DNA of 64,000 nt from Warburgia ugandensis (Eukaryota; Streptophyta; Magnoliopsida; Canellales; Canellaceae): positions 29,399,501 through 29,463,500 of the forward strand of contig CP141130.1 in the NCBI GenBank assembly GCA_035236585.1. Reading direction: 5' to 3'. The notes under the pieces were generated by a model. The model had not been told where the DNA came from, did no database searches, and worked only from the letters and a program-made list of their open reading frames with translations. The first letter of the stretch is position 1. The number at the start of each line of letters is the position of its first letter. The position numbers and the translations under genes are program-made. Positions 1-11,640 of the stretch are shown here, one piece after another.

Positions 1-2825
1 CATTGAAAAGATCAAAACCTAGCCACTTTTTCTATGTATTGAAAAGTCAATCTAAAACCCTAAGGAAAGAAATATCTCAACCTCCCATCTTCATCCAATT
101 TTCATCTCCTCATAGGGTTTCTAAAAACAAAACATAGACATCCATTTGAATTTCACGCCCACCCCTCTCTTTTAGGACTTTCTAATTTTGAATCTTCTTA
201 GATTCCACACCTACTTTCCTTTATTTTCTCAACTATTTTCCTTTCTACTTATTCCTTGCCTTCCCATTTGCTTATTTCCTTTTTTTTTCTTCTTCTCAAC
301 ATCTTCCATTTTCCACCCTAAAATCCCACATAAAAAGGACTCCTTTCCCATTCTTTTCCAATCCCTTTTTTTTTCCTCCCACTTTTATATATGAAAAGCA
401 CACCCCCCATCAAGCAATTCATTACATTCTAATTTAAGTGGCTTTATCTCAACCATTAAATCAAGACTCACTCTAAAAGCTTATAAATAAAGGTGTTTTG
501 AATGAGTGAGACCTTTCAACTTTTTCTAAAGTTCAAGGCTAAAGCTAGGAGAAATAGAGGGAGGAAGATCATTCTCACCCAAGCTCCATTCAAGCTTCCA
601 TGTTCTAATCCTTTGGAGATAAGGGTAGGGTCTAAACCTATTCTAATTCCTTTCTTACTTATTTTTCTTTTTCTTTCTCTTCCATCCACCTTCTTTTAGC
701 ATGCATTCACTTAGAATTTTAATTAGATAGCTCATGCATAGCATCCATGTTACATTAGTTTGCACGTGTATTTTTTAGTTAGTTTTTCTATAGTTTTTCA
801 TGCACTTTTATCTCTTATCTTAGCTTTGTAGTTCATGTATAACATCTTAGTTTCTTTCTTCTTAGAATAGCATAAGTGCATTTCCATGTTTCCCTTTCCA
901 TTAACTTAGTTTTGCATCCATCAAGCACTTAGGATTTTCACACATTTCATCCAATTGGGATGGATGCGTCTTTGTATAGTTTTCACGCATGGTAGATTTT
1001 GTAGTTTCCTTAGGTTGCATTCATGCTAGTTCCATGAGTAAATTTTGTTTCCTTAAGTTATGTTTCACTTGATAGATCATGTTTTTGTAGCATAGATTTC
1101 AATTTAGCATCTTTTCTTTTTATGTTTTAAGCACTTTCCTAAAAGTTAGGTAATTTCTAATTTAGATATTAGTTTTCTTACTTTTTAGTTATAGTAACCT
1201 TTCATTTTTCTTTCCTTAAATATTAGGATTGCTTTAGAATTGCCTTGGGACCATTTTGGAAACTAATTGCATGATAGATTCTTAGATTTAGCACTTTTTT
1301 ATTTTAGAAACATGTACTTCTCTAATTTACAAACTCATGCTTAGCTTAGTTTGACTTTCTAATTTTCGTTGTGTACATTCTAGGATTAATTTAGAAACTC
1401 TATACATGTTAGCTTATTAGATCTAGAATGCATTCCTCATTTAGAAGTCCATGTATAGAATTGTAGTTTCATGCATAATAGTTGCATTTAGATTGCACGC
1501 ATCCCACACTTGCTTATTTTTTATGCATGGAACTTTCGTTGTTAGGATTGCATCCATCTTCCTTTATTTCATCTAACACTCTCACTTTCCTTCACTCTCA
1601 CACAACTTCTTACCATGTTTCTATTTCCATTCACTTTCTATTTTCACGCTACACACACACTTTCTAATTTTATATTTCATGCATCATTCTTCTTTCTAAT
1701 TTCTTTTTATGGAATTTGGAACAAGGAAAAGGAAAAGATTCTTATTTCTTTTTATGAAAATGAGGGTACTTTCTAATTTCTTGAGTAAGGTTGAGGAGAT
1801 ATCCAAAACTAGCCATAAAGTCACCTAGATTCTTAACTAAGGGCTTTACGTTGAAGGGTAAGATTACACCATGTACATATCTCTTACTTCATCTCTTAAG
1901 GTTCGAATAGGTGAGTCCTAATCCAAAGACCACTATTTTTCCTTTTATTCTATTTCTTGTTTAAGATAGGAACCTCTTTCTATGGTTCACCTTATTTTAA
2001 AAATGAATGATGTCTTATCTCCTCCCTTTCTAATTCCTTGAAGTTATCCTATTTCTAGAGTTTTTGCATAAGGAAAATGCCATGACTTTTTATAATTCTA
2101 TTTCCACAATCTTTTTTCTTTCATAGGGTGGTGATTATTTAAGAAAGTTGTTAGGCTCCTCTTTTCTTGGCTGCCCTAATATTTCATTCCTAAGGATCAT
2201 TAAATGGGATTTGTTTTGGGTTAAGGAGATGAGAAAAGCTTAGTGGTAACTTTAGTGTATTTGGGTTGAAGTAAAGTGTACAAGCTCATGTTGATTGACA
2301 CAACATAAGGGCCTTACAGCAAAATTTAAGCTCAAATTTGAAGGACCTTTATTTGCTTTCTTTATTGCTTATGTGACAAATCCTTGTAATTTTTTCATTA
2401 ATAAAACATTTGTTTCCTTTTCTTAGTTAAATTGCTTTCTTACTTTAATTCTTAATTAGTGGCAGTTTTAGAAAGCTTCCTTGCTTATTTTCTTGCTTCT
2501 TTTAGATATTTTTTTAGTTTCCCAAATTACTTTCTTTCTTAATTAAGGTTTACCTTTTAGTTGCCTAGTTTAAGGTTTCCTTTATTATTAGTTATTTCTT
2601 TCTTTCCTTTATTTACTTACTTCAGGACTTAAATTCCTCTTTGCTGTCATTGTAGTTAGTTTAATTAGAAATTGTCCTTCTTTTGAATGGTTGGTAAGGT
2701 TAAAGTAAGATAACCTAAATTCTAAATTAACTCTGTTGATCAAAGAGTTCTCATGGATTGACTCGTATTTGCCAATTCTATAGTCTAATAGAGATGTGTA
2801 TTGTGGTAATTACTAAGACACATCA
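1..2825 (+). mobile_element. 5' LTR of an Athila/TAT-like Ty3/gypsy element (left end outside window)
   Basis: A T-rich non-coding stretch with no gene. Its right end reads ACACATCA and is followed two bases later by a primer-binding-site-like sequence, so this is the 3' end of a 5' LTR. The last ~80 bases before the end have the layout of Athila/TAT LTRs (a 'tggattgac' block, then the terminus), and the terminus matches the end of the LTR at 31390-34788. Comparison with that copy suggests the true start lies a few hundred bases left of the window. Short T-rich ORFs at 188-394, 502-699 and 1482-1667 have no coding features. Confidence 0.6.
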
Positions 2826-2831
2826 AGTTTT

Positions 2832-2849
2832 TGGCATAGTTGTGGGGGA
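2832..2849 (+). other. Decayed primer-binding site of the Athila/TAT-like element
   Basis: The sequence TGGCATAGTTGTGGGGGA sits just after the LTR terminus. Athila/TAT elements carry TGGCGCCGTTGCCGGGGA here. Most differences are C-to-T or G-to-A changes, as expected from deamination of methylated cytosines. This fixes the strand (+) and the LTR edge. Confidence 0.6.
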
Positions 2850-3977
2850 CTTGCAATGGAATTTTATTAAATTTGGGTTGTAATGCTTTACCACTAGTCG
2901 TAGTCTTAGGTTTGCATATAGAATAGTTTCCAATTTAGCATACTTTTCTTATTCGTAAATAATTTAATACTTTCTTTTTCATTTGTGCAAGAATTTGGAG
3001 GAGTTTAAAGACTTCGACAAAGATCTTAGGATAGTTTCTATTTTTAGTTGAGTGGATTGTAGTGAGGATAAAATTATATTTTTTTATAAGCGATTCATTC
3101 CTTTAAAAATTAAGGGTTGTAATAATACAAGTTAAGGGTGAGTCATCCTAACTTGAAAGAGGAGGTAGCTTATACATGGACCACCCTTGTATAAGAAGAC
3201 TATTTTTAGGATCCCACTATGAGTTATTCTAACTTTTTTCCAATTCATAGATTATGTTGCATTGTTAACTTAGTTGCATTGGTAGTGTAGAGCATAAAGA
3301 AAACATTCTTTAAAATATTGCATTATAGGGTTTGCACTAGATTTACTACTTTCCTTGCATAAATAAGGAAACTATATTGCTTTAAGGTGCTTATATGTTG
3401 ATTGAATTGTTTGGAATTGTTTAAAATGTAGTAAGGGCACTTACCCCCATAAGATCAAGTGTGGATTTCATCATTACACCTTGGACCACCTAGATTAAAT
3501 AGCATATGATGCACCCTAACCTTCAAGCTTTTAATTTAAAATAAATCTAGAAGAGACCTTAGCAGCTTTTCAAGCTCATAGGACCCGCTTGGAAGGACAC
3601 AACCTATTGTCACTCTAGTGGTCCCTATCTAATCAATTGCATTAGTATTTAAATGACTAACTCTGCCAACATATTTTATAACTTAGATCACCTCCGAGAT
3701 GACTGGGAAGGGTATGAAGTAGTTAATTAAGATCAAGATTTAACTGGTAAGCAGTAGGATTAATATGAAAGAAAGGAGGAGCTACCTAGGACAAAAAATA
3801 ATTTAAAAGCTTTTCCTATAAAGATATGCAAGATAAAAAGAGCCTTTCATATAGTTGCTTAGGGTTAGAAATATTTGGCATCATTGTTTGTTTATTCAAC
3901 ATATAGTTTGTACATTCTAGTTTGGGTCTCCCCTAGACTAGAAGGGTGGGGAGGGGAGGAGGTTGGGAAGAAGAAAG
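2850..3977 (+). other. Untranslated leader of the Athila/TAT-like element
   Basis: AT-rich sequence between the primer-binding site and the LINE insertions. No reading frame or domain is recognisable. By position it is the leader and the start of the gag region of the element whose gag relic continues after 5190. Confidence 0.4.
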
Positions 3978-4014
3978 GAAGGGACTCTTTTGTTGTATCC
4001 AACGATTTAGCTTC

Positions 4015-4017
<3 letters not shown>

Positions 4018-4060
<43 letters not shown>
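4018..4060. repeat. (CAT)n microsatellite, LINE tail
   Basis: About 14 uninterrupted CAT triplets. On the minus strand they form the (GAT)n tail of the RTE LINE copy; the older copy has a much shorter tail at 4597-4612. It creates spurious poly-I and poly-M ORFs. Confidence 0.9.
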
Positions 4061-4061
<1 letters not shown>

Positions 4062-4556
4062 AGACCTTATCACAATTAGGGGTCGGCCACATGAATCTTA
4101 TTCCTCCATTCCACCCTATTAAATACCATGGTTTCATTTAGTCCCAAAGTTTTTAAATCTTTCCTCACCACTTCTATCCACGTTCTTTTGGGCCTTCCCC
4201 TTGCCCTTTTAGAACCTTCTACTTGTATTGCCTCACTCCTTCTAACTGGTGCCATTGTTGATACTCATAGAATGAGCGTCGCAGAAATGAGGATGTTGAG
4301 ATGGATGAGTTGTAAGACAAGAAAGGATAAAATTAGAAATGAAAATATTAGAGAAAATTTAGGGGTAGCATCAATAGGTAATAAGATGAGGGAGATTAGA
4401 CTTAGATGGTTTGGACATGTCCAAAGGAGACCAACAATGGCACCAGTTAGAAGGAGTGAGGCAATACATGTAGAAGGTTCTAAAAGGGCAAGGGGAAGGC
4501 CCAAAAGAACGTGGATAGAAGTGGTGAGGAAAGATTTAAAAACTTTGGGACTAAAT
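4018..4556 (-). mobile_element. RTE-type LINE 3' fragment with inverted 5' segment
   Basis: This is the 3' end of a plant RTE LINE. Minus-strand frames from 4260 back to 4061 read the characteristic C-terminus: a GRPKRTW block, KDLKTLGLNE, then EWRNKIHVADP, followed by a (GAT)n tail at 4018-4060. At 4260/4261 the orientation flips, and 4261-4556 encodes the same LINE on the plus strand (MRMLRWMS, TRKDKIRNE, IRLRWFGHVQRR, KRARGRPKRTW). The unit is flanked by 40 bp direct repeats at 3978-4017 and 4557-4596 that differ at two positions. This fits an insertion with a 5' inversion (twin priming) and a long target-site duplication. It is dead. Confidence 0.75.
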
Positions 4557-4560
4557 GAAG
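4132..4560. repeat. ~128 bp inverted repeat formed by opposed LINE segments
   Basis: 4132-4260 and roughly 4432-4560 are near-perfect reverse complements (I see one mismatch, in the TAC[A/T]GTAG stretch), with a loop of about 170 bp. The arms are two opposite-strand copies of the same LINE 3' coding segment. Confidence 0.8.
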
Positions 4561-4596
4561 GGACTCTTTTGTTGTATCCAATGATTTAGCTTCATT

Positions 4597-5179
4597 CATC
4601 ATCATCATCATCAAGACCTTATCCCAATTAGGGGTTGGCCACATGAATCTTATTCCTCCATTCTACGCTATTAAATACCGTGGTTTCATTTAGTCTCAAA
4701 GTTTTTAAATCTTTCCTCACCACTTCTATCCATGTTCTTTTGGGCCTTCCTCTTGCCCTTTTAGAACCTTCTACTTGTATTGCCACACTCCTTTTAATTG
4801 GTGCCATTGTTGGTCTCCTTTGGACATGTCCAAATCATCTAAGTCTAATCTCCCTCATCTTATTACTTATTGGTGCTACCCCTAAATTTCCTCTAATATT
4901 TTCATTTCTAATTCTGTCCTTTCTTGTCTTACTACTCATCCATCTCAACATCCTCATTTCTGCGATGCTCATTTTATGAGTATCATGTTCCTTAACTAGC
5001 CAACACTCTAATCCATAGAGCATGGCCGGCCTTATAGCCATCCTATAGAACTTTTCTTTTAGTTTGAGTGGAACCTGCAGATCACATAAAACTCTAGATA
5101 CACATCTCCATTTGTGTAGCTTCGTTGTATATAAATAAAAATTCACTACATTATTCATTGATGTATGCATGTTCGTCAA
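4597..5179 (-). pseudogene. Older RTE LINE reverse-transcriptase C-terminal fragment
   Basis: Minus-strand frames read LHKWRCVSRVLCD, LKLKEKFYRMAIRPAMLYGLECW, then MSIAEMRMLRWMSSKTRKD and RLRWFGHVQRR, continuing in another frame into the GRPKRTW block and a short (GAT)n tail at 4597-4612. These are the hallmark blocks at the end of plant RTE-clade reverse transcriptases. The copy is 5'-truncated near 5130-5180 and frameshifted. It lies inside the gag region of the Athila/TAT-like element, so it inserted after that element. Confidence 0.8.
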
Positions 5180-5189
5180 TCACTTAATC

Positions 5190-5960
5190 TTGATCTAATA
5201 CCTTTATATACAAATACTGAGCAATCTATGAGGCAAGGCAAAGGACTTTAGAAGATTAAGAGATCCTTGCTGTAGAAATGACCAAAGAAGTTGTAGAAGT
5301 GAAGCCATTGAAAGATTATTCAACCTATCTAATTCAACTCCCCTTCATGCATAGATCTACCTGCAACTAATGCAGACCATTTTGAGTTGAAAGCAGGAGT
5401 TATTCAACTCATGCTTATTTTTGGGTTGGACAAGAGGACTCATACCACCATGTTAAGGAATTCCTTGAAATTAGTTCTCCTTTCAAATATTTCAATTTCT
5501 TAGGTGACTCTATTAGGTTGAGGCAATTCCCATTTTCTCTTAAAGATAAAGCTCAGGCATAGTTCAACTCTCTATAAGTAGGATCTATCACCACATGGGA
5601 TAAACTATCTATGAATTCCTGAATAAGTTTTTCCAAGTCCACAAAACCAATGCTCTTAGGCACAAAATTATAAATTTTCAATAAAAAGAGGGAGACCATT
5701 TCTATGAATTCTATGAATGTTGGAAGGACTTGCTTTTGAAATGTTCCCACCACAAATTGAAAAGTGGCAACAGGTACAATATTTCTACCAAGGTCTGGCA
5801 CAACAAAACCGATGTAAGATAGATGCTACTAATGGTGGAGCTTTTATGACTAAAAGAAATGTGCTCAAAACAATAGCACAAGTTTGAGAAAACTTTGCAC
5901 ACAATAAGAACTGGATATAAACATTTTATAGTAGTGGTTTAGCCAGTCTATCAAGACTCC
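5190..5960 (+). pseudogene. Athila/TAT-like gag relic
   Basis: Conceptual plus-strand translation, jumping frames, gives blocks typical of the Athila/TAT capsid region: ADHFELKAGVIQL, then a LRQFPFSLKDKAQA block followed by FNSL and SITTWDKL, then QVQYFYQGLAQQNRCKIDATNGGAFMTK and ENFAHNKNW near the end. Several stop codons and frame changes show it is not functional. Protease, RT and integrase do not follow, so the internal region is heavily deleted before the LTR start at 6318. Confidence 0.75.
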
Positions 5961-6317
5961 TACATCCACTCTCTCAAGGTATTCCTTAGCTTGAGTTTCA
6001 CTAATTTTTAAAACATTTTACACACTAGTTGACATTGTGCTGGCCACAAATGAAGGAACAAAGACTTGCATCAATTTTAGCCTCTTATAAATACTTGGAA
6101 ATTATCAACAAGCGAGAGCTACACTATTCTTGAGTACAAAGAACAATTCAAAGAAAAGATCTTATCTTTCAATACAGTCAACCATAGATACAAAGAAAAG
6201 AGGGATGGTCTATAAAGAAACAAAGAATATAAAGAACTAACACAAAGGTTTGAGGAAGCTTCCTTTGCAGGTACTTTTTGAATTTTAATCTATTTCTTGC
6301 TTTCTTAGCTTGATTCA
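5961..6317 (+). other. Residual internal region of the Athila/TAT-like element
   Basis: No coding domain is recognisable. It lies between the gag relic and the next LTR start, so most of pol has been lost. No clear polypurine tract is visible beyond a short A/G-rich stretch. Confidence 0.35.
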
Positions 6318-7060
6318 TGATATATATAGAAATATTACATAAAAGATCCCTATATTTAGTAGTTTTAGCCTTGATTTAAGTTAAATATTACTAATTAGGA
6401 TTTATTTTATAAATTTTCATGTCCAAGGTATAAATGAGAAAAAAGAGTATTTTAGTAATTTTACTCTTAAAGGAGAAAATTTAGAAATCGAGCATTATCA
6501 AGGGCATGCATACCACAAGAGATGAAATCTAAAATCTAAGTGTTAAATATGTATTATTATTAGCTTTAGAATAGTCAAAAACCTTAAAGTGGAGACCAAA
6601 CCTTATTCGTACTAAAGAAAGTGTCATTATTAATTGATAAGGTGACACTTTAAGAGGAGACCACTTAAAGGTGGTACACTAATTTTTCATACATGGGGTG
6701 ATGCAAATTCATGCAAGATATGCTTTTACATGAAAAGTCTTCAACAATTTTGAATTTGAATGAAAGGGGAAAGAGAGAGTGGATAAGGAGGAGAGAGAGG
6801 AAGAGAGATAAAGAGGAAGGAAGCTTCCTTAACTTATGTCTCCTAATGTATCTAAATTCCTATGTATTATGAATGAAAAGGGAGAGATAGAGAATGGATA
6901 AAGAACAAAGGAAAAAGGAAAGGAGGCGGAAAGATAAGATAGGATAAGGAGGAAAGGAGGGAGTTTCCTAATCTCTTTCTTACTTTCACCTTCTTCCTTC
7001 ATACATTAGCATTCATCTCATATTCCCAATGCAATATGAAGGCATATTTTTAACATTGAA
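6318..7060 (+). mobile_element. 5' part of an Athila/TAT-family LTR (right end unresolved)
   Basis: It starts TGATATATATAGAAATATTAC, which aligns with the starts of the LTRs at 31390 and 60421 (TGATA...ATTAC/ACTAC, then 'ctaatta' and 'aaccttat' blocks). It is either the 3' LTR of the element to its left or a separate copy. Similarity fades after a GA-rich stretch (6760-6970), so the end given is approximate. Confidence 0.5.
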
Positions 7061-7759
7061 CACATAGTAGCATGTTCTTCATGCCTAATCAACTTATTTT
7101 TAAGCTAGAAATGCAAAATCAATTTGATTTTCTTGATAGTTGAGTGGATTCTAAAAGGCTCACAAGTCGTGAACTTCTTTTCTCGGAGAAGAAGCAATGA
7201 CGATATCTAAGGAATAAGCATAAACTAACTTTAAAATAGTCAGTTTTCCCCTCAAGCAAATATTCTTCCCTATCATTTAGTAGACTCGATCCTCAACTAG
7301 TGGGCTACTATTGTCAAGTGTAATCCTAATCTTACTGGGATGAAACAACCAACTCACAAAATTGATTATCGACTATTTTTTGCACATAAGTCTAACTCAT
7401 GTAAAGTCTTCAATTCTTCCTTCTAGATGTAGTTCATCTTCAGATAGTCGACTAAAATCAATTTCTTCAACACTTCAAAATGGTCATTAATGATAGCAAA
7501 CTATTTCTCCTGAGTAGTCAACTCTTTTAAACATAGAGTTTACCTAGTCCTTAGATTATGATCTAGTTGGCTTAATTATCGTTTACCTGACTCAATTTGA
7601 AGTCTATCAAGTTGGATATGCTATTATGTCTCTATAGGATTCAATTATAATTCTAGTCGATTAAAATTGCAAGGTTTAGTCATTTTGACTGAAAACTTTA
7701 CCATTTTTATTCATGTTTGTTTTTGAAAAATCATGTGCAAGGATTACTTTGGGAAACAA
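7061..7759. other. Unassigned intergenic sequence
   Basis: No gene is visible. The 'gtcgacta'/'agtcgac' words scattered here suggest LTR-derived DNA, but neither ends nor coding domains are recognisable. Confidence 0.3.
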
Positions 7760-8704
7760 GTTGGAATTAGTCATCATTGATGTTTTGTTATCATCAAATA
7801 GAGACCTTGGTCAATAGGTATAATCAGAACTTCAATGATAACTCCTACTCAGGCTTATCAATTCTTGACAGTAGATAGAATGTCAGCTTGGAAAAGATCC
7901 TTACTTTCTAAGGCTACTTTAATTAATTCTATTGCAGCAGGAATGGGAAACTATCTAAGAATGAATGGATATTTGTGTATGAGTAACTTTAAAAAAAAAG
8001 TTAGAATTAGTCATCATTGATGTTTTGTTATCATCAAATAGAGACCTTGGTCAAAGGGTATTAATCACAACTTCTATGATAACTCCTACTTGGGTTTATC
8101 AAATGTCATCTCGGAAAAGATCCTTACTCTCTGAGGCGACTTAATTAATTCTATCACAACAGGAATGTGAAACTATGCTATGAATGAATGGATATGTGTG
8201 TATGTATAACTTTAAAAATAAGTTAGAATTAGTCATCATTGATGTTTTGTTACCATCAAATAGAGACTTTGGTCAATAGGTATTAATCAGAACTTCAATG
8301 ATAACTCCTACTTGGGCTTATCAATTCTTGACGACAGATAAAATGTCATCTCTTGGAAAAGATCCTTAATCTTGAAGGCTACTTTAATTAATTCTATCAC
8401 AGGAGAGATGGGAAACTCTGCTATAAATGAATGGATTTGTGTGTATGTCTAATTTCAAAAAAAAAAACTAGAATTAGTAATCATTGATTTTTTATTATCA
8501 TCAAATAGAAAGCTTGGTCAATAGGTATTAATCAAAACTTCTATGATAATTCCTTGGGTTGATCAATTCTTGATGACAGATAAGAATGTTAGCTTGGAAA
8601 AGATCCTTACTCTCTAAGGCTACTTAAGTTAATTCTATCACAACAAGAACAGGAAACTATGCTATAAATGAATGGATATGTGTGTATGTCTAACTTTAAA
8701 AAAC
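7760..8704 (+). repeat. Tandem array of four ~222-245 bp units
   Basis: Units start at 7760, 8000, 8222 and about 8467 with the shared opening GTTAGAATTAGTCATCATTG. Each then contains ATCAAATAGAGACCTTGGTC, a 'gataactcctac' block, 'aaaagatccttac', 'taattctat' and a closing 'gaatgaatggat' plus an A-rich run. Spacing is 240, 222 and about 245 bp. Copies diverge by point changes and small indels. The ORF at 7835-8020 is just one unit read through. Confidence 0.9.
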
Positions 8705-10105
8705 AATTGAAAACTATAACTATTTTCTTAAATTTTTTTGAAAACTATAAATATTTTCTTAAAAGCTACTAATCTAGACGAGGAATGATAGCATAGTGCG
8801 CATATTATAATTGTATGCTGTAATTCTCCCCACTTTTGCATGATGGACCCCAAATGCTTGATTAGACACGTCCTTCTAATTTCTCTATTTCCAGATCGCT
8901 TGTATGCAAAACATCAAGGTGACTGGAATAATATAACATATGAAAAGATTGTTTCTTATTTGTCGAATATAGAATGTTCTTTAAACAAGGATTCCACTAT
9001 CCATTATGATGATAAAAAAGAACATTTGTTCTTATTACAATTTAGCATTGGTCATCCAAACTCGAAGAAATCAAATGGACGGGTCCGATCAAGCATTTGC
9101 ATAGCCTATCATATAAAAGTGGGGTGCATTACAACAAGCTAAAACACCGTAAATTCAATTTCATCATTGATGGTGTTCACTATATCTTTTCATTCACTAT
9201 TTTACCCCAATTAAAGTCCCCCCGCAAGATGCCCTCCTCTCCTACCCACTTGCATTTTCACTCCCCTAATTTAGATATTGTAATTGATTATCATAATTAA
9301 AGATGTGGGACTGGTGGCCAAGTCTAAAGGAGAACCAAGGTCAAAATTCCAATATGCTATGTTCGGATAACACTTGCAAAGTATCACAAAAGGGAATTTC
9401 AGCAAGGCTTAGCCAGTGGACTGGTACAGGGGAAAAGTTGGGGGAGCTTGGGACCTAAAAGTAATATGTCTAAGCACTAAATTCTTTCTTAGAATTAGAT
9501 GATGGATGCTTGTCCTTTTGGACAATATCAGTGGGTAGAAAAATCAAGTGGAGTCCACTCAAATGATCCAATGCTGAGCCATCTATCTGTTATGCTTGCT
9601 ATTGATGAGCAACATCATTTGGGTTCCACTCGACGACTTCCAAGCCATATAACTGTTAGGCTTGCTGTTGATGGACCACAAACTAACCTTTGACCCGGTT
9701 GACAATTTTAGGCCATTAAATTGGATGGTTAGCAGATAAAAAATGCAATGGTCTATATTTCTCCACAAAACCTCAACAATCAAGGCATAGAATCATCCAA
9801 TAGCCAATAAATCCTATGTGTCATTCATAAGCCCAATAATATAAATGACTTGGATCATTGAAAGAATAGGAGCCACTTTCAGTTATGAGTCTTGTGACAA
9901 GTGAAACATTTGCAATCCATGTAAATATATGGTGCATCAATCATTAAATTCAATACGTTATATTATGTGTTGAAAGCTGAAGTGACTATTGAACTGGGGT
10001 AGAATAGTCATTAAGAGGAGAAATTAAATCCCTGTCTCAGCAAGAGTTGATGGTACGGTGTTTTAGCAAATGATTTTTAAAATATTAATTTATTAGACAT
10101 TTGAT
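8705..10105. other. Gene-free intergenic stretch
   Basis: Short ORFs (8840-9142, 9097-9300, 9499-9693) match no family I recognise and lack splice context. Around 9580-9680 two imperfect direct repeats occur ('ctgttatgcttgctattgatg' and 'ctgttaggcttgctgttgatg', about 70 bp apart), suggesting repeat-derived DNA. Confidence 0.4.
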
Positions 10106-10523
10106 GAGAGGAATACTAGGCAGAAGCCCTATACGGCACTTCAATAGAAGTAGCCCCTATTTTTTTCATGAGAGGCATACATTTGCATGATCGGACTTGC
10201 TCATCTGGTTGCTCTAGCCTTGAAAACATCATAAACAAAAAAATCACAATGGCTACATGAGCTTAGTATTCTTAAAAGCCAAGTTTTTAGGTACTGAATT
10301 TAAACTGTTGTTTATATAAAGTTTTTAACTGATCATTACTTATGATAAAAAGCTACACATTTTCAGATGTTAGAAATATCCTATCTGCTTGCTGTTCATA
10401 ATACTAGTTATCCAAGGTGAGAGCAATCTGATAAGTAGGTCCAACCATTCAAGGACCCCTTCATAGAAAAAAATGAGGGGCACTTTATGGAAGTACCCTA
10501 GGGCCATCTGCCTAGCATTTCTC
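10106..10523. mobile_element. MITE-like element with ~65 bp terminal inverted repeats
   Basis: 10106-10174 and the reverse complement of 10459-10523 share an imperfect terminal inverted repeat: GAGA..AAT(A/G)CTAGGCAG, a 'ccct' block, '(g/t)cacttc', then 'gcccct' and a T-run. The interior (about 280 bp) has no ORF. Flanking ATTTGAT (10099-10105) and ATTTAAT (10524-10530) may be a decayed 7 bp duplication. The size and lack of coding fit a non-autonomous TIR transposon; the superfamily is not certain. Confidence 0.65.
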
Positions 10524-11100
10524 ATTTAATAATACTTAATGACCTATTGGCAAAAGTAACGTAGAATAAGAAGCTTTTAGCAAATATCTCAAAAAACTAT
10601 GCTATGAATGCTCTCCCTATTCCAAAAAGCATATTAAAGAGTTCAAGAGGTCTCAACAGACTTTCTAGTAAAAGATTTATCATCAATAGAGAATAGAGAA
10701 ATGGACACCCACTGCAGTTTTTCGTAGACAACTCCACTTCTCTCATGGAATACTCCTGGCCACAGGTTCAAGTAACTGCTTTCTCCTTTGGTTGGGAATT
10801 AGATTTAGGAATAACTGTGAGTGAGAGTGAGTGAATGATTTGCTTTGCAATTCTTCTCTTCTAAGAAAAAAATATATATGTGGAGGTTTAGAGGTGAGAG
10901 ACCCTATAAGGGTCTATAGTCTATAAGTATAAAGGTTGCTTGTTAGGTTACCTCTAAGGCCGATTCTGTTTGGGTTCCTCCCATGAGGGAAAAATATTTT
11001 TAAGGAATTACAATTTCATTAAAGTTGCCTAGTCAAGATCTGCTTCCCTTATTTAGAAGGAAATTTCGAACTGTTGGGGGTTGACATAAGTAATATGTAC
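10524..11100. other. Gene-free intergenic stretch
   Basis: No ORF, RNA gene or terminal repeat is recognised. A 'gtgagtgagagtgagtgaatg' low-complexity patch lies near 10816. Confidence 0.35.
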
Positions 11101-11119
11101 GGTAAGAGAGCTCTCTTTT

Positions 11120-11640
11120 GGTATTGACAATTGAACTAGCCTTGATATTCTTAGGGATTATGCCCCTTTGATATGCTTGGATCTCTATGACCGGGATGAT
11201 AAAGTTTCCTCCATCAACAATGATTGGAGATGGGACCTAAGCTGGATTAACTTCATTAGCAAAGAGGAAGCTATTCTCAATACTCAAATTCTGCTAGGGA
11301 AGGAAGATGAAATTATATGGTGCCCTTCTGATAAAGGGACATTTCATAAAACCAATGGAAGAGTGTGTGGTCTGCAAATCTCCAACTTTGGATTAAACTT
11401 TTTCTTTGACAACTTCACAACAAGCTCCCTGTCCGATGAAAGTCATGTTGGTTAAAGGGGACCAAAAGCTCCACCCCTTATCCACTTCCCATGAGGAGGC
11501 TTCTAGTCATCTTTTCCTTTCTGGTCAAAAAATGAGGCCTTTGAGGTCTTTGCCTTTTGGCTCCCTTCAACTACCAAATTACAGTTTCTCAACAATTACT
11601 GAAGTCTTCAAGCTTTAGTTCAACAAAGGGCATAAGAGGC
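11120..11640 (+). pseudogene. Probable L1-type LINE relic
   Basis: The plus frame 11168-11350 reads KVSSINNDWRWDLSWI, then KEDEIIWCPSDKGTF, which resembles the stretch of plant L1 LINEs after the reverse transcriptase (V..F....W.W....I ... D.IIW.PS..G.F). Downstream frames are scrambled and no catalytic motif is visible. This is a weak family call from one short block. Confidence 0.4.

Noticed and set aside
3875-4141. Overlapping plus and minus ORFs with poly-Ile and poly-Met runs
   Set aside because: They read through the (CAT)n tail of a LINE; the repeats come from the microsatellite.
5553-5902. Minus-strand ORFs of 82 and 63 residues
   Set aside because: They are antisense to the plus-strand Athila/TAT gag relic.
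7760-8704. Regular repeats considered as a CRISPR array
   Set aside because: The whole ~240 bp unit repeats, with no short repeat and unique spacer pattern, and the DNA is plant nuclear.
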